Counted from the first letter of the stretch, positions 40,384 through 50,339 are shown. The stretch is 64,000 nt of DNA from Polynucleobacter sp. MWH-S4W17 (GCF_018687535.1 NZ_CP061295.1:682001-746000), one strand, 5' to 3'. Notes: generated from the sequence alone by a model not told the origin. Numbers and translations are program-made.

Positions 40384-42600
40384 ATGACTGCGCGCACTAC
40401 TTGCAATAGCCTCCAGGTGGCAACTCCCTTATATAGATTCATCGAAGACAAAGTACTTCCGGGTACTGGTATTAAGAGTGCCGATTTTTGGAAAGGTTTT
40501 GATGAGATCGTTAAAGATCTCACGCCAAAAAATGATGCCTTGCTCGCAAAGCGCGATCGCATTCAGTTGGATTTGGACAAATGGCACCAAGCCAATCCAG
40601 GCCCAATCAAGGATATGCCTGCGTACCGCAAGTTTTTGAAAGAGATCGACTACTTAGTTGATGTGCCGGGAAAAATTACTGCAACCACCAAGAATGTAGA
40701 TGATGAGTTGGCTCTGCAAGCTGGCCCTCAATTAGTGGTTCCAGTGCTTAATGCACGCTATGCCTTAAATGCTGCTAATGCACGTTGGGGCTCTTTATAT
40801 GATGCCCTCTATGGTACTGATGTTCTCTCAGAAGAAGATGGCGCAACCAAGACTGGCGCTTACAACCCAATTCGTGGTGCAAAAGTAGTTGCATACGCTC
40901 GCAATTTCTTGGATCAAGCTGCACCATTGGCTAAAGGTTCGCACCGTGATTCAGTTGCGTACTCTGTTGATGGCAATAAGCTGTCCGTTAAATTAAAAGA
41001 CGGCACTACAACAGGTTTAGCGGATGAGAAGCAATTTGTTGGCTACCAAGGTGAGGCAGCAGCGCCAAGCTCTATCTTGTTGCGCAATAACGGTGTTCAT
41101 ATTGATATTGAAATCAATAAGACTAAAACGATTGGTGCTAGCGATCCTGCAGGCATCAATGATGTTGTCCTCGAGGCTGCACTCTCCACTATTTTGGATT
41201 TGGAAGACTCGATTGCTGCCGTTGACGGTGACGATAAGATGCTTGCTTATGAAAACTGGTTAGGCATTTTAAAAGGTACTTTAGTTGAGGAGGTGAAGAA
41301 GGGCGATAAGACAATTACTCGCTCACTAAACCCAGATCGCAAGTACAAAGCCGGTATCGGCGCTGTTGATGAAAAAGATGGTGTGGTAACTTTGCATGGC
41401 CGTTCACTCTTGTTCCTTCGTAACGTTGGGCATTTAATGACGAACCCAGCCATCATTACTGGCGAAGGTAAAGAAATCTATGAAGGTATATTGGATGCGG
41501 TAGTGACTGTATTGATTGCTTTATACGACATCAATCGTCCAGCAAGCCAAACCATTGGTAATACTCGCAAGGGTTCTGTTTATATCGTGAAGCCAAAAAT
41601 GCACAGCCCAGAAGAAGTCGCTTTCGCAGGCGAGCTCTTTGGGCGTGTTGAGAAATTACTTGGCTTACCAGCAGACACTGTGAAACTGGGCATCATGGAC
41701 GAAGAGCGTCGCATGAGTGCAAATATCAAGGCGGCTATTGCTGCTGCCGGTGCGCGCGTAGCCTTTATTAATACTGGCTTCCTAGATCGTACTGGTGATG
41801 AAATGCACACAGCGATGTATGCAGGTCCAATGATGCGCAAAGGTGATATGAAAACCAGCAAGTGGTTATCCGCTTACGAGCGTCGTAACGTATTTGCAGG
41901 ATTGGATTGTGGCTTGCGTGGCCGCGCTCAAATCGGTAAGGGTATGTGGGCAATGCCAGACATGATGAAGGCCATGGTTGAGCAGAAGATTGTTCATCCT
42001 AAAGCAGGCGCAAACACTGCTTGGGTGCCATCACCAACAGCAGCAACCTTGCATGCGCTGCATTATCATCAAGTAAACGTGGCTGAACTCCAAAAAGAAA
42101 TGGAAAAGCTCGATACAGCCGCTGAAGCAGAAGCGCTAATCGATGATTTGTTGACTATTCCAGTGGTTGAAAAGGCCAACTGGTCTAAGGAAGAAATTCA
42201 GCAAGAGTTGGATAACAATTGCCAAGGTATCTTGGGTTATGTGGTGCGTTGGATTGATCAAGGCGTTGGTTGCTCCAAGGTGCCTGATATTCATAACGTA
42301 GGCTTGATGGAAGACCGTGCGACTTTGCGTATCTCCAGTCAGCATATCGCTAACTGGTTGCTCAATGGCATTGTGACTGCTGATCAAGTCAACGAGACCT
42401 TGCAACGTATGGCTAAAGTAGTTGATAGTCAAAATGCTGGCGATTCTTTGTATCAGCCAATGATGCCTAACTACCAAGATTCATATGCCTATAAAGCAGC
42501 GAGCGATCTGATTTTCAAAGGTCTTGAGCAGCCTAACGGCTACACAGAGCCTTTGCTGCATGCATGGCGTTTAGAGGTAAAGAAGGCGCACGCTAAGTAA
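40384..42600 (+). CDS. glcB: Malate synthase G
   Basis: A 738-residue single-chain enzyme of the glyoxylate route condensing acetyl-CoA and glyoxylate to malate. The large G isoform is shown by its length and by segments such as [20 protein letters not shown], the metal and catalytic region [16 protein letters not shown], and the C-terminal [25 protein letters not shown] (split here: [25 protein letters not shown]). It would allow growth on glycolate or glyoxylate. It stands in its own transcription unit that ends at a strong terminator. Confidence 0.96.
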   Translation: MTARTTCNSLQVATPLYRFIEDKVLPGTGIKSADFWKGFDEIVKDLTPKNDALLAKRDRIQLDLDKWHQANPGPIKDMPAYRKFLKEIDYLVDVPGKITATTKNVDDELALQAGPQLVVPVLNARYALNAANARWGSLYDALYGTDVLSEEDGATKTGAYNPIRGAKVVAYARNFLDQAAPLAKGSHRDSVAYSVDGNKLSVKLKDGTTTGLADEKQFVGYQGEAAAPSSILLRNNGVHIDIEINKTKTIGASDPAGINDVVLEAALSTILDLEDSIAAVDGDDKMLAYENWLGILKGTLVEEVKKGDKTITRSLNPDRKYKAGIGAVDEKDGVVTLHGRSLLFLRNVGHLMTNPAIITGEGKEIYEGILDAVVTVLIALYDINRPASQTIGNTRKGSVYIVKPKMHSPEEVAFAGELFGRVEKLLGLPADTVKLGIMDEERRMSANIKAAIAAAGARVAFINTGFLDRTGDEMHTAMYAGPMMRKGDMKTSKWLSAYERRNVFAGLDCGLRGRAQIGKGMWAMPDMMKAMVEQKIVHPKAGANTAWVPSPTAATLHALHYHQVNVAELQKEMEKLDTAAEAEALIDDLLTIPVVEKANWSKEEIQQELDNNCQGILGYVVRWIDQGVGCSKVPDIHNVGLMEDRATLRISSQHIANWLLNGIVTADQVNETLQRMAKVVDSQNAGDSLYQPMMPNYQDSYAYKAASDLIFKGLEQPNGYTEPLLHAWRLEVKKAHAK

Positions 42601-42619
42601 TCTAGCCGACGCTTTAAGT

Positions 42620-42655
42620 AAAAATGGATTTGCCCAAAAAGCAAATCCATTTTTT
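42620..42655. terminator. Strong rho-independent terminator after glcB
   Basis: A 9-bp perfect stem TGGATTTGC (42625-42633) and GCAAATCCA (42641-42649) with five A before and six T after, so it may work in both directions. It ends 15 nt before the next start codon. Confidence 0.9.
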
Positions 42656-42670
42656 ATTACACACCGTCAA

Positions 42671-43165
42671 ATGTTTGCATTTTTAAACCCATTCGCCAAG
42701 TCATATCCCAGGTTTCCATTTCAGTTTGATGATGGCGGAAGGGGGGCGGCTGGCTTTAAAGGTGGCGCAGGAGATTGTGTTGTCAGATCTATTGCCATTG
42801 CCGCAAGCCTGCCTTATATGCAGGTCTATGAGGATTTAAGACTGGCAAATGAGAGTTACGCCCAACTGAAAAATGACCGCCTTGCTAAAAGGCTCAACGT
42901 CAAAGGTTCGTCACCCAGAAACGGTAATCACCGGAATGTCTTTCATGGCTATATCCTAGCCCAAGGTTTTGAGTGGGTGCCCACCATGAAAGTAGGGGCG
43001 GGCTGTCAGGTTCACCTACGCCCCGACGAGCTACCCAAAGAAATGCTGATTGCTAGGGTTTCGAAGCATCTCACCGCGATCATTGATGGCGTGATTCACG
43101 ATACACACGATCCCTCAAGAGGCGGAAATCGTTGTGTCTATGGGTACTACGTTAAGAGGCGGTAG
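42671..43165 (+). CDS. Hypothetical protein with papain-like cysteine protease features
   Basis: A 164-residue protein I could not assign to a named family. It has GAGDCVVRSIAIA (Cys36) near the N-terminus and KHLTAIIDGVIHDTHDPSRGG near the end (quoted in parts: KHLTAIIDGV, IHDTHDPSRGG; His133, Asp144 and Asp147), the order and spacing expected of a Cys-His-Asp triad in papain-like or C39-like folds. No signal peptide is visible. It begins only 15 nt after a strong terminator without a clear ribosome-binding site, so the start may be wrong. Catalysis is inferred from pattern only. Confidence 0.55.
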   Translation: MFAFLNPFAKSYPRFPFQFDDGGRGAAGFKGGAGDCVVRSIAIAASLPYMQVYEDLRLANESYAQLKNDRLAKRLNVKGSSPRNGNHRNVFHGYILAQGFEWVPTMKVGAGCQVHLRPDELPKEMLIARVSKHLTAIIDGVIHDTHDPSRGGNRCVYGYYVKRR

Positions 43166-43667
43166 GATCTTTCTGGCGATGTTTTATATTCCACGCTGCC
43201 TTAAAGGTGTTGGTCATTCCAATCATGGTTGAGGTGGTCCATGCGATTGAGAATAATCCTGAAAAAGAAATAAAGAAGGCAAGACTTTTCCAGCCATTGG
43301 GTAGGATGTCTGAGACGAAGCCTACTGTGGTGTAGCAGCTACCCACGAAGAGTAGCGTCTGTAAACCGTCGTCGATTAATCTGAGGTTGGTGATATAGAT
43401 GGTCCAAATGATAATTTCTGTGAGGTGAATAAGGGCGATGATTAAAAAAGAGGCGTAGAAGTGATAAAAAACGCGGTCATACTGCTTCTTCTTGAGATTT
43501 TGATCGGTTAACCTCTCAAAGCGAATCATGACGTAATTAATCAGGCCGCCATGGAAAGCAACTACCATGATCAGGCCCAGTAACCCATAAAGTGCATCTC
43601 TCACTAGGGGCAGAAGTGGGATGCCAGCTAAGGATGTTTGAGCTACAACGTCTGGGGTAATTGGCAT
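43152..43667 (-). CDS. Ion-channel-like membrane protein with degenerate selectivity filter
   Basis: A 171-residue protein with about three or four hydrophobic helices, the last preceded by a pore-loop-like segment LFVGSCYTTVGFVSD. Two-transmembrane K+ channels have TVGYGD there; here the motif is TVGFVSD, missing the second Gly of the filter. The following helix (WKSLAFFISFSGLFSIAW) fits the inner pore helix. It resembles the Ion_trans_2 family of short channel proteins, but ion selectivity cannot be assumed. Its 3' end overlaps the convergent papain-like gene by 14 nt. Confidence 0.6.
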   Translation of the reverse strand: MPITPDVVAQTSLAGIPLLPLVRDALYGLLGLIMVVAFHGGLINYVMIRFERLTDQNLKKKQYDRVFYHFYASFLIIALIHLTEIIIWTIYITNLRLIDDGLQTLLFVGSCYTTVGFVSDILPNGWKSLAFFISFSGLFSIAWTTSTMIGMTNTFKAAWNIKHRQKDPTAS

Positions 43668-43758
43668 AAATTTAGATAGTTCTTGAAAGGTATGGGATAA
43701 GCAAACATCTGGATCAGGGTTGATAATGTCATATTGATTACCTCAAGTAAAGCATCCC

Positions 43759-44991
43759 TTGAATACCGTTTCTCATACTACTGAAGCCATGAAGCGAGAG
43801 CGCTTCTTTTTGTTTTCATTGGCTGGCATTCAGTTCACCCACATCCTGGATTTCATGATTATGATGCCTTTGGGGCCTCAGTTCATTACAGCGCTTTCCA
43901 TTAATACGCATCAATTTGGTCTGCTGCTGTCTTCTTATACTTTTGCTGCTGCAATCGCTGGGGTATTCGCCACCTATTACATCGACCGTTTTGAGCGAAG
44001 GCAATTGCTCCTGCGTTTGTATGTTTGCTTCATTATTGCAACGATAGCTTGTGGGCTTGCTTCAAACTATCACATGCTATTTATCGCCCGTGCATGCGCA
44101 GGTGCCTTTGGAGGCATTCTAGGATCTTTGGTGCAGACGATTGTGGCTGATAGCATTCCTTTTGAGCGCAGAGGTAAGGCGCTGGGTACGGTCATGGCTG
44201 CTTTCTCAGTTTCAACCGTTGCAGGCGTGCCTTTGAGTTTGTTCTTAGCTAATCACATTAGCTTTTTAGGCTGGCGTGCCCCGTTTATGTTTATTGGACT
44301 CATCTCTATATTGATTCTATTTATTGGATATCGCTATATCCCTAAAATATCTGGCCACTTGCATCACGTTCATGAAGGTAATCGCTTCCAGCAAATCTAC
44401 GAAGTCTTTGTTGCTCATCGTCATCTACGCGCCTTTCTGTTTGTGGGACTAATTATGTTGACTGGCTTTACTGTCATTCCTTATATTGCCCTCTATCTCA
44501 CCGCTAACGTTGGGATCGAAAATTCCTACATTTCCCTGATCTATCTTTGTGGTGGTTTGGCGACTTTGATGAGCTCAAGATTTATTGGACACATGGCGGA
44601 TAAATATGGCAAGGTCAAAGTATTTCGCATGCTAGCCATTATTAGTTTGATACCGATCTTAGTGACAACCAATTTAATGCCGGTCCCTTTATGGGTGGTG
44701 CTTGTTAATCAGACCGCCTTCTTTGTCTTGATTTCTGGCCGAATGATTCCGGCCATGGCTATTGTGAGCCAAATGGTAGAGCCCAAAATTCGGGGAACCT
44801 TTATGAGCTTAATTGGCTCAGTGCAGATGTTGGCTTCCGGCATAGCATCAGTAGTAGCAGGCCTAGTGGTCACAATTACAACCAATGGAAGGATGGAGCA
44901 TTACAACCTAGTTGGTTATGGGGCTGCCATTTGCGGCTTGCTCACTTTTTGGGTTGTGGGATATATTCATTCTGATACGAAAAAAGCGTAA
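43759..44991 (+). CDS. Major facilitator superfamily transporter
   Basis: A 410-residue protein with 12 predicted helices. It has the MFS loop-2/3 motif as YYIDRFERRQLLLRLY, PFERRGKALGTVMAAFSVSTVAGVP in the 4-5 region, and RFIGHMADKYGKVKVF in the second half. The group resembles AraJ/sugar or drug efflux transporters, but the substrate cannot be named. Start: TTG 43759 or ATG 43789; similarity begins about MKRERFFLFSLAGIQFTH, favouring the ATG. It is followed 25 nt later by a dienelactone hydrolase gene. Confidence 0.85.
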   Translation: MNTVSHTTEAMKRERFFLFSLAGIQFTHILDFMIMMPLGPQFITALSINTHQFGLLLSSYTFAAAIAGVFATYYIDRFERRQLLLRLYVCFIIATIACGLASNYHMLFIARACAGAFGGILGSLVQTIVADSIPFERRGKALGTVMAAFSVSTVAGVPLSLFLANHISFLGWRAPFMFIGLISILILFIGYRYIPKISGHLHHVHEGNRFQQIYEVFVAHRHLRAFLFVGLIMLTGFTVIPYIALYLTANVGIENSYISLIYLCGGLATLMSSRFIGHMADKYGKVKVFRMLAIISLIPILVTTNLMPVPLWVVLVNQTAFFVLISGRMIPAMAIVSQMVEPKIRGTFMSLIGSVQMLASGIASVVAGLVVTITTNGRMEHYNLVGYGAAICGLLTFWVVGYIHSDTKKA

Positions 44992-45016
44992 GAACTAAAG
45001 AGCATAAGGAGACCCC

Positions 45017-45703
45017 ATGATTGAATTTAAAAGACCCGATGGACAGGCAGTAAAGGGTTACCTGGCCGAGCCAGTCGATAAAGCGGATGCCCCTGGAGTA
45101 GTTGTCATTCAGGAGTGGTGGGGTTTGGATGATGAGGTGAAGGCGGTGGCTGATCGCCTTGCTAAAGAGGGCTATCGCGCACTAGTCCCAGATTTATATC
45201 GCGGTAAGTTAGCGATTGAAGCTAATGAAGCTGAGCATTTAATGGGCGACCTGAACTTTGGTGATGCGGCTGGTCAAGATATTCGAGGTGCTGTTCAGTA
45301 TTTGAAAGCTACTGGCAGCACAAAGGTTGCGGTGACAGGATTTTGTATGGGCGGTGCGCTGACCATTTTGGCCGCATGTAATGTGCCTGAACTCGACGCT
45401 TCCATCGTTTGGTACGGCAATCCTCCTTTGGAGTATGTCAATGCAGAGGCCATTAGCAAGCCGATGTTAGGCCACTGGGCTATGCATGATGAGTTCTTTC
45501 CAATAGCTGGAGTCGATCATCTAGAGCAAAAGCTAAAGCAAGCGGGCGTGAATTATGAATTTCATCGCTACGATACAAAGCATGCCTTTGCTAACCCTAA
45601 ATCGGATGTGCGCGGATTGGCTCCGCTAAAGTACAGCGCTGAAGCAGCGCGGCTGGCCTGGGAGCGTACGCTCAATTTCCTACAAAAAACTATTAATAGC
45701 TAG
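45017..45703 (+). CDS. Dienelactone hydrolase family protein
   Basis: A 228-residue alpha/beta hydrolase. The VVVIQEWWGLDDEVKAVADRLA segment (split: VVVIQEWWGL, DDEVKAVADRLA), the nucleophile Cys110 in VTGFCMGGA, an Asp in MHDEFFP and the catalytic His in YDTKHAFANP give the Cys-Asp-His triad typical of the family. Substrates are probably lactones or esters but the family is broad. An AAGGAGACC ribosome-binding site precedes the ATG. A 5-nt gap to the next gene suggests an operon with the DUF4239 and hypothetical genes. Confidence 0.9.
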   Translation: MIEFKRPDGQAVKGYLAEPVDKADAPGVVVIQEWWGLDDEVKAVADRLAKEGYRALVPDLYRGKLAIEANEAEHLMGDLNFGDAAGQDIRGAVQYLKATGSTKVAVTGFCMGGALTILAACNVPELDASIVWYGNPPLEYVNAEAISKPMLGHWAMHDEFFPIAGVDHLEQKLKQAGVNYEFHRYDTKHAFANPKSDVRGLAPLKYSAEAARLAWERTLNFLQKTINS

Positions 45704-45708
45704 GTCTT

Positions 45709-46518
45709 ATGAATAAAAGTACTCGTGAAGATGCGTTCTTCAATTGGATATACAAGAAAAGTAATGTCCAGATTCTTTTGATATTAATCCTCTTCTTTGT
45801 TGCCTTGTTGGATCTGATGCCACGTGTACTGCAAACTATCCCGATCCTTGCACCTACACAAGATAGCACTCGATTAGGTTTGGGTCTTTTTGGATCCATC
45901 ATCACTCTAAGCGGTCTGTTGATTGGTTTTTTGCTTAATCAAGCACAAAGCAATTTTCGTGAAGTCCAAACCTTGGTTTCTCAAGAGGCTGGACGTATTA
46001 ATAACTTGGATCGTCTACTCACGCGATTTGGTGATCCATCCATTGCACCTATTCGTGTTGAACTATTTGAATATATGAACTCCATTGTTAATGATGAGTG
46101 GGCTCTATTGCAAAAGGGGCAAGGCAGTACTAAAACGCATATGCTGTGGCGTGGAATTTCTAGGCAACTCATGTCAATCGAACCCCAAACCAATCGTCAA
46201 ACAGCAATGTATACAGACATCATTAAGAAGTCTGAAGAGGTTGCTGAGAGTAGGGAGGCTCGCATTGAGCGTTCGAATATCCGCTTGCCTGGTTTATTTT
46301 GGATAGTCATTTTGATCTGTATGTTCGCCTTGATTGGTATCAATACTCTATTCTTGCCCTCAGATTCATTTTTTTTGGGATTGAAGATCTTGCCCATCAC
46401 CATGGGCGCTTTGATTTCTTTGTTGGTGATAACTGATCAGCCGTTTAAGGGTCAGAATTCCGTTAAGCCAGCTGCATTCTATAAAATTATTGAATCCATT
46501 AAAACTCGTAAAGAGTAA
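45709..46518 (+). CDS. DUF4239-like four-helix membrane protein
   Basis: A 269-residue protein with two N-terminal hydrophobic helices (LLILILFFVALLDL and LGLFGSIITLSGLLIGFLL), a soluble helical middle region (QAQSNFREVQTLVSQEAGRI) and two C-terminal helices, then DQPFKGQNSVKPAAF near the end. This layout and the terminal DxPF-G motif match DUF4239, a family related in organisation to bestrophin-like membrane proteins. Function is unknown. It is in line with the dienelactone hydrolase gene and a short hypothetical gene. Confidence 0.65.
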   Translation: MNKSTREDAFFNWIYKKSNVQILLILILFFVALLDLMPRVLQTIPILAPTQDSTRLGLGLFGSIITLSGLLIGFLLNQAQSNFREVQTLVSQEAGRINNLDRLLTRFGDPSIAPIRVELFEYMNSIVNDEWALLQKGQGSTKTHMLWRGISRQLMSIEPQTNRQTAMYTDIIKKSEEVAESREARIERSNIRLPGLFWIVILICMFALIGINTLFLPSDSFFLGLKILPITMGALISLLVITDQPFKGQNSVKPAAFYKIIESIKTRKE

Positions 46519-46535
46519 TATCTTCCTGAATCAAT

Positions 46536-47036
46536 ATGCACTTATTTTCTGAAAATCTTGCAGTAGAAATTTCCTCCTATTACTGTAATTTGGCATTAGG
46601 TCATGGAGTTGTTCCAAAGGTATTTACTTTGGTAAACGGCGAGGGAGATCAATATCTATTCTTTATTGATGATCTCCCCATGAAGAGTGACGATGAGCAG
46701 AATCAATTTCTTGCTTATATCGTACAGGCACATGAGGCGGTTTGCTATGCGCGTGGCACTTTGGTAATCGTTGAAAAAAATCAACAGTTCATTGAATTTG
46801 CAGTCATTGATCGAGATGATGCGGATGCGATTGTCTGCTCAGCTGAGCTCACTAGAGATATGGATGATAAGCCGATATCCTTGGGTGAGTTTGATAAGAC
46901 TTTGGTAAAGAAGGGCTCCATTATTTTTGGCGGCCTCTTTGAGTCCATACGACTATCAGAAGACAAGACTGAAGATTTTGAAAGTCTGTGGGCGGAGATG
47001 AGGTCTAAAATATTGCACCGCTCAATGGGACTTTAA
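46536..47036 (+). CDS. Conserved-looking hypothetical protein
   Basis: A 166-residue acidic soluble protein without signal peptide or membrane helix. It has mixed beta and alpha predicted character (FTLVNGEGDQYLFFIDDLPM; RGTLVIVEKNQQFIEFAVID) and a charged C-terminal helix. I recognise no family. It follows the DUF4239 gene by 17 nt and overlaps the convergent permease gene by 15 nt. Coding status is supported by length and codon use similar to its neighbours. Confidence 0.6.
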   Translation: MHLFSENLAVEISSYYCNLALGHGVVPKVFTLVNGEGDQYLFFIDDLPMKSDDEQNQFLAYIVQAHEAVCYARGTLVIVEKNQQFIEFAVIDRDDADAIVCSAELTRDMDDKPISLGEFDKTLVKKGSIIFGGLFESIRLSEDKTEDFESLWAEMRSKILHRSMGL

Positions 47037-48377
47037 TTTCTTTCTGAGAAATTTACGAGAAGTTGCTTCAACCACAAAAGATCCTAATAAGGCAATTACT
47101 AAAGCGATTGCGCTATTCGGAGCTGTCTCGATCACATTCACGAATAAAGTAGCAAATAGACTCAAGTTAATGACGATTGCCGCCCAAAGTGGCCAAAGCT
47201 TTGCACCTGTTTGATTTCGTACGCGAATGTGTCCGTAAGTAATGGCGGCATAGACCAATAAAAAGGCAAGGCTGGCCATTTTGCCAACAACCTCTAATGG
47301 AAATGCCATTACTAAAGCAATCACTAAAAATGCAGACACAGTTAAGGCGCGAAACTCTGTTGTTAAGATCGAGTCACCTAAGGCTTTTGAGACAGAATTC
47401 TTGTGTACCATATCGGCTGCAATATTAGATGCGGCAAAAATAGTGGCGTTGAGCGCAGCGGCACAGGCTAGGAGGGCAGAGGCACCAATCACAACAAAAC
47501 CTGTTTTCCCAGATACGATTTGAGCTGCATCGGCCAATACGTGGCCGTTGTAGGTTGCCATTTGAGTGGGTGAAAGTAGCAGTATCACTGCGGTACTAAC
47601 TAGTACATAAGCAATCGTTACTAAAATCAGGGCCGAGAACATAGCAAGAGGAAGCTCTTTTTGGGGTTCACGCATGGCATTGGAGGAGTTGGTAACTACG
47701 CCGAAACCCTGGTAGTTGATATACAAGATACCGGTAGCAATCGCAATGCCATTGAGAGACCAGCCAGTAAACTGATATGCGCCAATATTGGCTGCATGAA
47801 TGCCCTCAACAGAAAATAGTAGTAGAGCAAATGTGACAAAGCCAATCGCTAACATTTCTGCTTTGCCAACGATATTGGTGCCCAACAAATTAATGCCGGT
47901 ACACAGAATGACGATAACGGCGCCAACGATCTTTACTTCAAAGGGGTCTAAGTTTCCGCCAAGCAGGGTGTTGGCATATTCCGAGAAGCCGGCAGCGTAA
48001 AGAGCGGCTGCAATCAGATAGGCAATGTATTGAAATATATTCAGGCCACCAGAAATGACCCCAGGACCGTAGCTCATCACTGTGAATGTGGCAGCACCTC
48101 CACTACTAGGAAAGGTAGCACCTAATTTGGCATAGGAGTAGACCGAGAATGAGGCAGCTATAGCCCCTAGTAAAAAGGCCAGGGGAATATGCGACCCCGC
48201 ATGAGCGCTAGCAGTACCCAAAAGAGAAAATAGCCCAGCCCCCATCATGCCGCCGATACCTAGAGCAGTGGCTGAAAAAAGGCTAATGCCTTGGGTTTTC
48301 TTGCTCGAGTTTTTAAGTAAAGTCGGATTTGGCTGGCTAGTCAATTTGTGTTTTCTGAGTGCGTAAAGCTGGGACAA
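47022..48377 (-). CDS. APC-superfamily amino acid permease
   Basis: A 451-residue transporter with about 12 hydrophobic helices. The N-terminal GIGGMMGAGLFSLLGTASAHAG (split: GIGGMMGAGLFSLLG, TASAHAG) matches the APC first-helix G(A/S)G motif, and YAKLGATFPSSGGAATFTVMS and NYQGFGVVTNSSNAMREPQKELP (the latter read as NYQGFGVVTN, SNAMREPQKELP) match the family. It probably imports an amino acid or related amine; the substrate is unknown. Monocistronic and divergent from the amidohydrolase gene. Confidence 0.88.
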   Translation of the reverse strand: MSQLYALRKHKLTSQPNPTLLKNSSKKTQGISLFSATALGIGGMMGAGLFSLLGTASAHAGSHIPLAFLLGAIAASFSVYSYAKLGATFPSSGGAATFTVMSYGPGVISGGLNIFQYIAYLIAAALYAAGFSEYANTLLGGNLDPFEVKIVGAVIVILCTGINLLGTNIVGKAEMLAIGFVTFALLLFSVEGIHAANIGAYQFTGWSLNGIAIATGILYINYQGFGVVTNSSNAMREPQKELPLAMFSALILVTIAYVLVSTAVILLLSPTQMATYNGHVLADAAQIVSGKTGFVVIGASALLACAAALNATIFAASNIAADMVHKNSVSKALGDSILTTEFRALTVSAFLVIALVMAFPLEVVGKMASLAFLLVYAAITYGHIRVRNQTGAKLWPLWAAIVINLSLFATLFVNVIETAPNSAIALVIALLGSFVVEATSRKFLRKKLKSH

Positions 48378-48522
48378 GTGCCCTATATTAAAGGTTGTGG
48401 CAAATAAAGGCTATTTGGCTTTCTAATAAAGCACTGGCATTGAGATAGTCTGCATAGCCAATTTCCAGTCTTTGCGCTGTTAGAATTTACAAGAAACACT
48501 CTCTAAATCCTAAGGTTAAACA

Positions 48523-50223
48523 ATGCGCCATTTAAATCAAATTACCTTTACAGCCATGTGCTTGATTGCACAATCAGCCATCGCAAGTGGAAATGCAGAT
48601 GCTATTTTCTATGGTGGCGATATTGTCACAATGAATAAAGCCCAACCTACAGCTGAGGCTGTAGCAATTCAGGCTGGAAAAATCGTTAAGGTTGGCTCTT
48701 TATCCAAAGTGAAGACCCTTCAAGGAAAAGATACCAAGCTCATTAACTTAAATGGTCAAACATTAATGCCTGGTTTGGTTGAGCCTCATGTGCATATTTT
48801 TGGTACAGCATTTTCAGAAGAGCTGTGGCAGAACATGTCCAATTTTGAGATGCCGCATGACACCTTGGATAGTTTGGTTGCAAAGCTGAAAACGTATAGC
48901 AAGAATGTTAAGGATGGTGTGTGGATTACTGCATTCGGAGTAGATCCGTCCAGAACAGAGCCATTCATGTCTGAATTGACGGCCGATATCTTGGATATGG
49001 TATCCACTACAAAGCCAATCTTTGTCATGAACCAAAGTATGCATATTGCTTATGTTAATCACAAGGCTTTGGAGCTTGCGGGTCTAACTGACTCTAGTCC
49101 AAATCCAAAGGGTGGCCAGTTGTTAAAAGATAGTAAGGGGCATTTAACAGGAGTGATTTATGAGGTGCCAGCCTTTTACTTGTTTTTAAGCAAGATGCCT
49201 GTTCCAAATCAAGAAATGATTGAGCAAGCCGTTCAAAAGGTTGGCCGGAAAATGGTGAGCAAGGGCGTCACTACTTCAGCGGAAATTACTGTTGGCGGAT
49301 ACCTTGGGGTTGATAAAGAATATGCCTTACTAGACTCAATGACCCACAGCGGCAAGCTACCTGTTCGCGTGCGGGGTTATATGTATGCAGGCGCATACCC
49401 ACTGACTAACAATAGCTATAAGCCAGGTCAGGGTGATGACGTCTTTAAGGTTATTGGCGTAAAGATTGTGGCGGATGGCTCCGATCAAGGTCTTACTGGT
49501 GCTATGACTAAGCCATATGCGTATCCTGCAGAAACCACAAATACCGGCACTCTCAACTTTACTGAGCAAGAGCTCTATGATCTTGCCAAGCCAAGATTTG
49601 ATCAGGGCTGGCAAATCTCTGTGCACTCCAACGGCGATAAATCGATTGAGCAGACTCTTAATGTTTTTCAGAAGTTGGTTACCAAGCCAAGTGATGCTAA
49701 GACTAGATTAAGAATTGAGCATTTTACTGTCCCTACTCAGGCACAAATTGCAAAAGCAGCAAAGCTAGGCGTTGTACCTGGCTTCACTATTGGCCATACA
49801 GATTATTGGGGTGAAGCATTTCATGACCATCTGCTTGGACCGGAGAGGGCTAATCGTATTGATGCGAGCGCAAGTTTGATTAAGAACGGTATGCATTTTG
49901 CTTACCATAGCGACTCTCCAGTTTCCCCTATTCATCCCTTGAAGTATGCCTCGGAAGGTGCTTCACGACTTTGGCAGGTTGCCCCGCAAAAAGTATTAAA
50001 TGCAAATGAAAAAGTGTCCATTAACGATGCTTTAAAAGCGATCACTATTGACGCTGCTTATCAGTTAAAGATGGAAGACAAGATTGGTTCGTTAGAGGCA
50101 GGCAAGTACGCTGACTTTGCCATTGTTGATAAAAATCCAATGAAAACTGATGCCTATAAGATTAGAGATATTGAAGTCAATGAAACCTGGGTAAATGGTC
50201 AGCAGGTATTTAAGAAAAACTAA
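48523..50223 (+). CDS. Secreted amidohydrolase, YtcJ-like (amidohydrolase family 3)
   Basis: A 566-residue metal-dependent hydrolase. A signal peptide (FTAMCLIAQSAIASGNA) implies periplasmic location. The GQTLMPGLVEPHVHIFG strand carries the first metal His pair, VSVHSNGDKSIEQ carries another His, RIEHFTVPT and HSDSPVSPIHPLK complete the site, and the C-terminal GSLEAGKYADFAIVDKNP is the usual amidohydrolase ending. Substrates of the YtcJ group are mostly unknown. It is followed by a terminator. Confidence 0.88.
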   Translation: MRHLNQITFTAMCLIAQSAIASGNADAIFYGGDIVTMNKAQPTAEAVAIQAGKIVKVGSLSKVKTLQGKDTKLINLNGQTLMPGLVEPHVHIFGTAFSEELWQNMSNFEMPHDTLDSLVAKLKTYSKNVKDGVWITAFGVDPSRTEPFMSELTADILDMVSTTKPIFVMNQSMHIAYVNHKALELAGLTDSSPNPKGGQLLKDSKGHLTGVIYEVPAFYLFLSKMPVPNQEMIEQAVQKVGRKMVSKGVTTSAEITVGGYLGVDKEYALLDSMTHSGKLPVRVRGYMYAGAYPLTNNSYKPGQGDDVFKVIGVKIVADGSDQGLTGAMTKPYAYPAETTNTGTLNFTEQELYDLAKPRFDQGWQISVHSNGDKSIEQTLNVFQKLVTKPSDAKTRLRIEHFTVPTQAQIAKAAKLGVVPGFTIGHTDYWGEAFHDHLLGPERANRIDASASLIKNGMHFAYHSDSPVSPIHPLKYASEGASRLWQVAPQKVLNANEKVSINDALKAITIDAAYQLKMEDKIGSLEAGKYADFAIVDKNPMKTDAYKIRDIEVNETWVNGQQVFKKN

Positions 50224-50244
50224 AGATAGTGAGCCCTAGATTTG

Positions 50245-50268
50245 AAGCCGCCTTCGGGCGGTTTTTCT
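50245..50268 (+). terminator. Rho-independent terminator of the amidohydrolase gene
   Basis: GCCGCC, loop TTCG, GGCGGT (50247-50262) followed by TTTTTC. The UUCG tetraloop and U-tract are typical. It lies about 22 nt after the stop codon. Confidence 0.88.
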
Positions 50269-50295
50269 TTGATCGCTTGGAATCTGAGTCTATTG

Positions 50296-50316
50296 AAAAA
50301 GGGGGCTTTAGGCCCC
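50296..50316 (-). terminator. Rho-independent terminator of the tRNA-Leu gene
   Basis: On the minus strand GGGGC, a 5-6 nt loop, then GCCCC and a T-run (A-run before 50301 on the plus strand) forms a compact terminator about 24 nt downstream of the tRNA 3' end. Confidence 0.75.
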
Positions 50317-50339
50317 ATATAGGACTTTGTAGGTGTATT

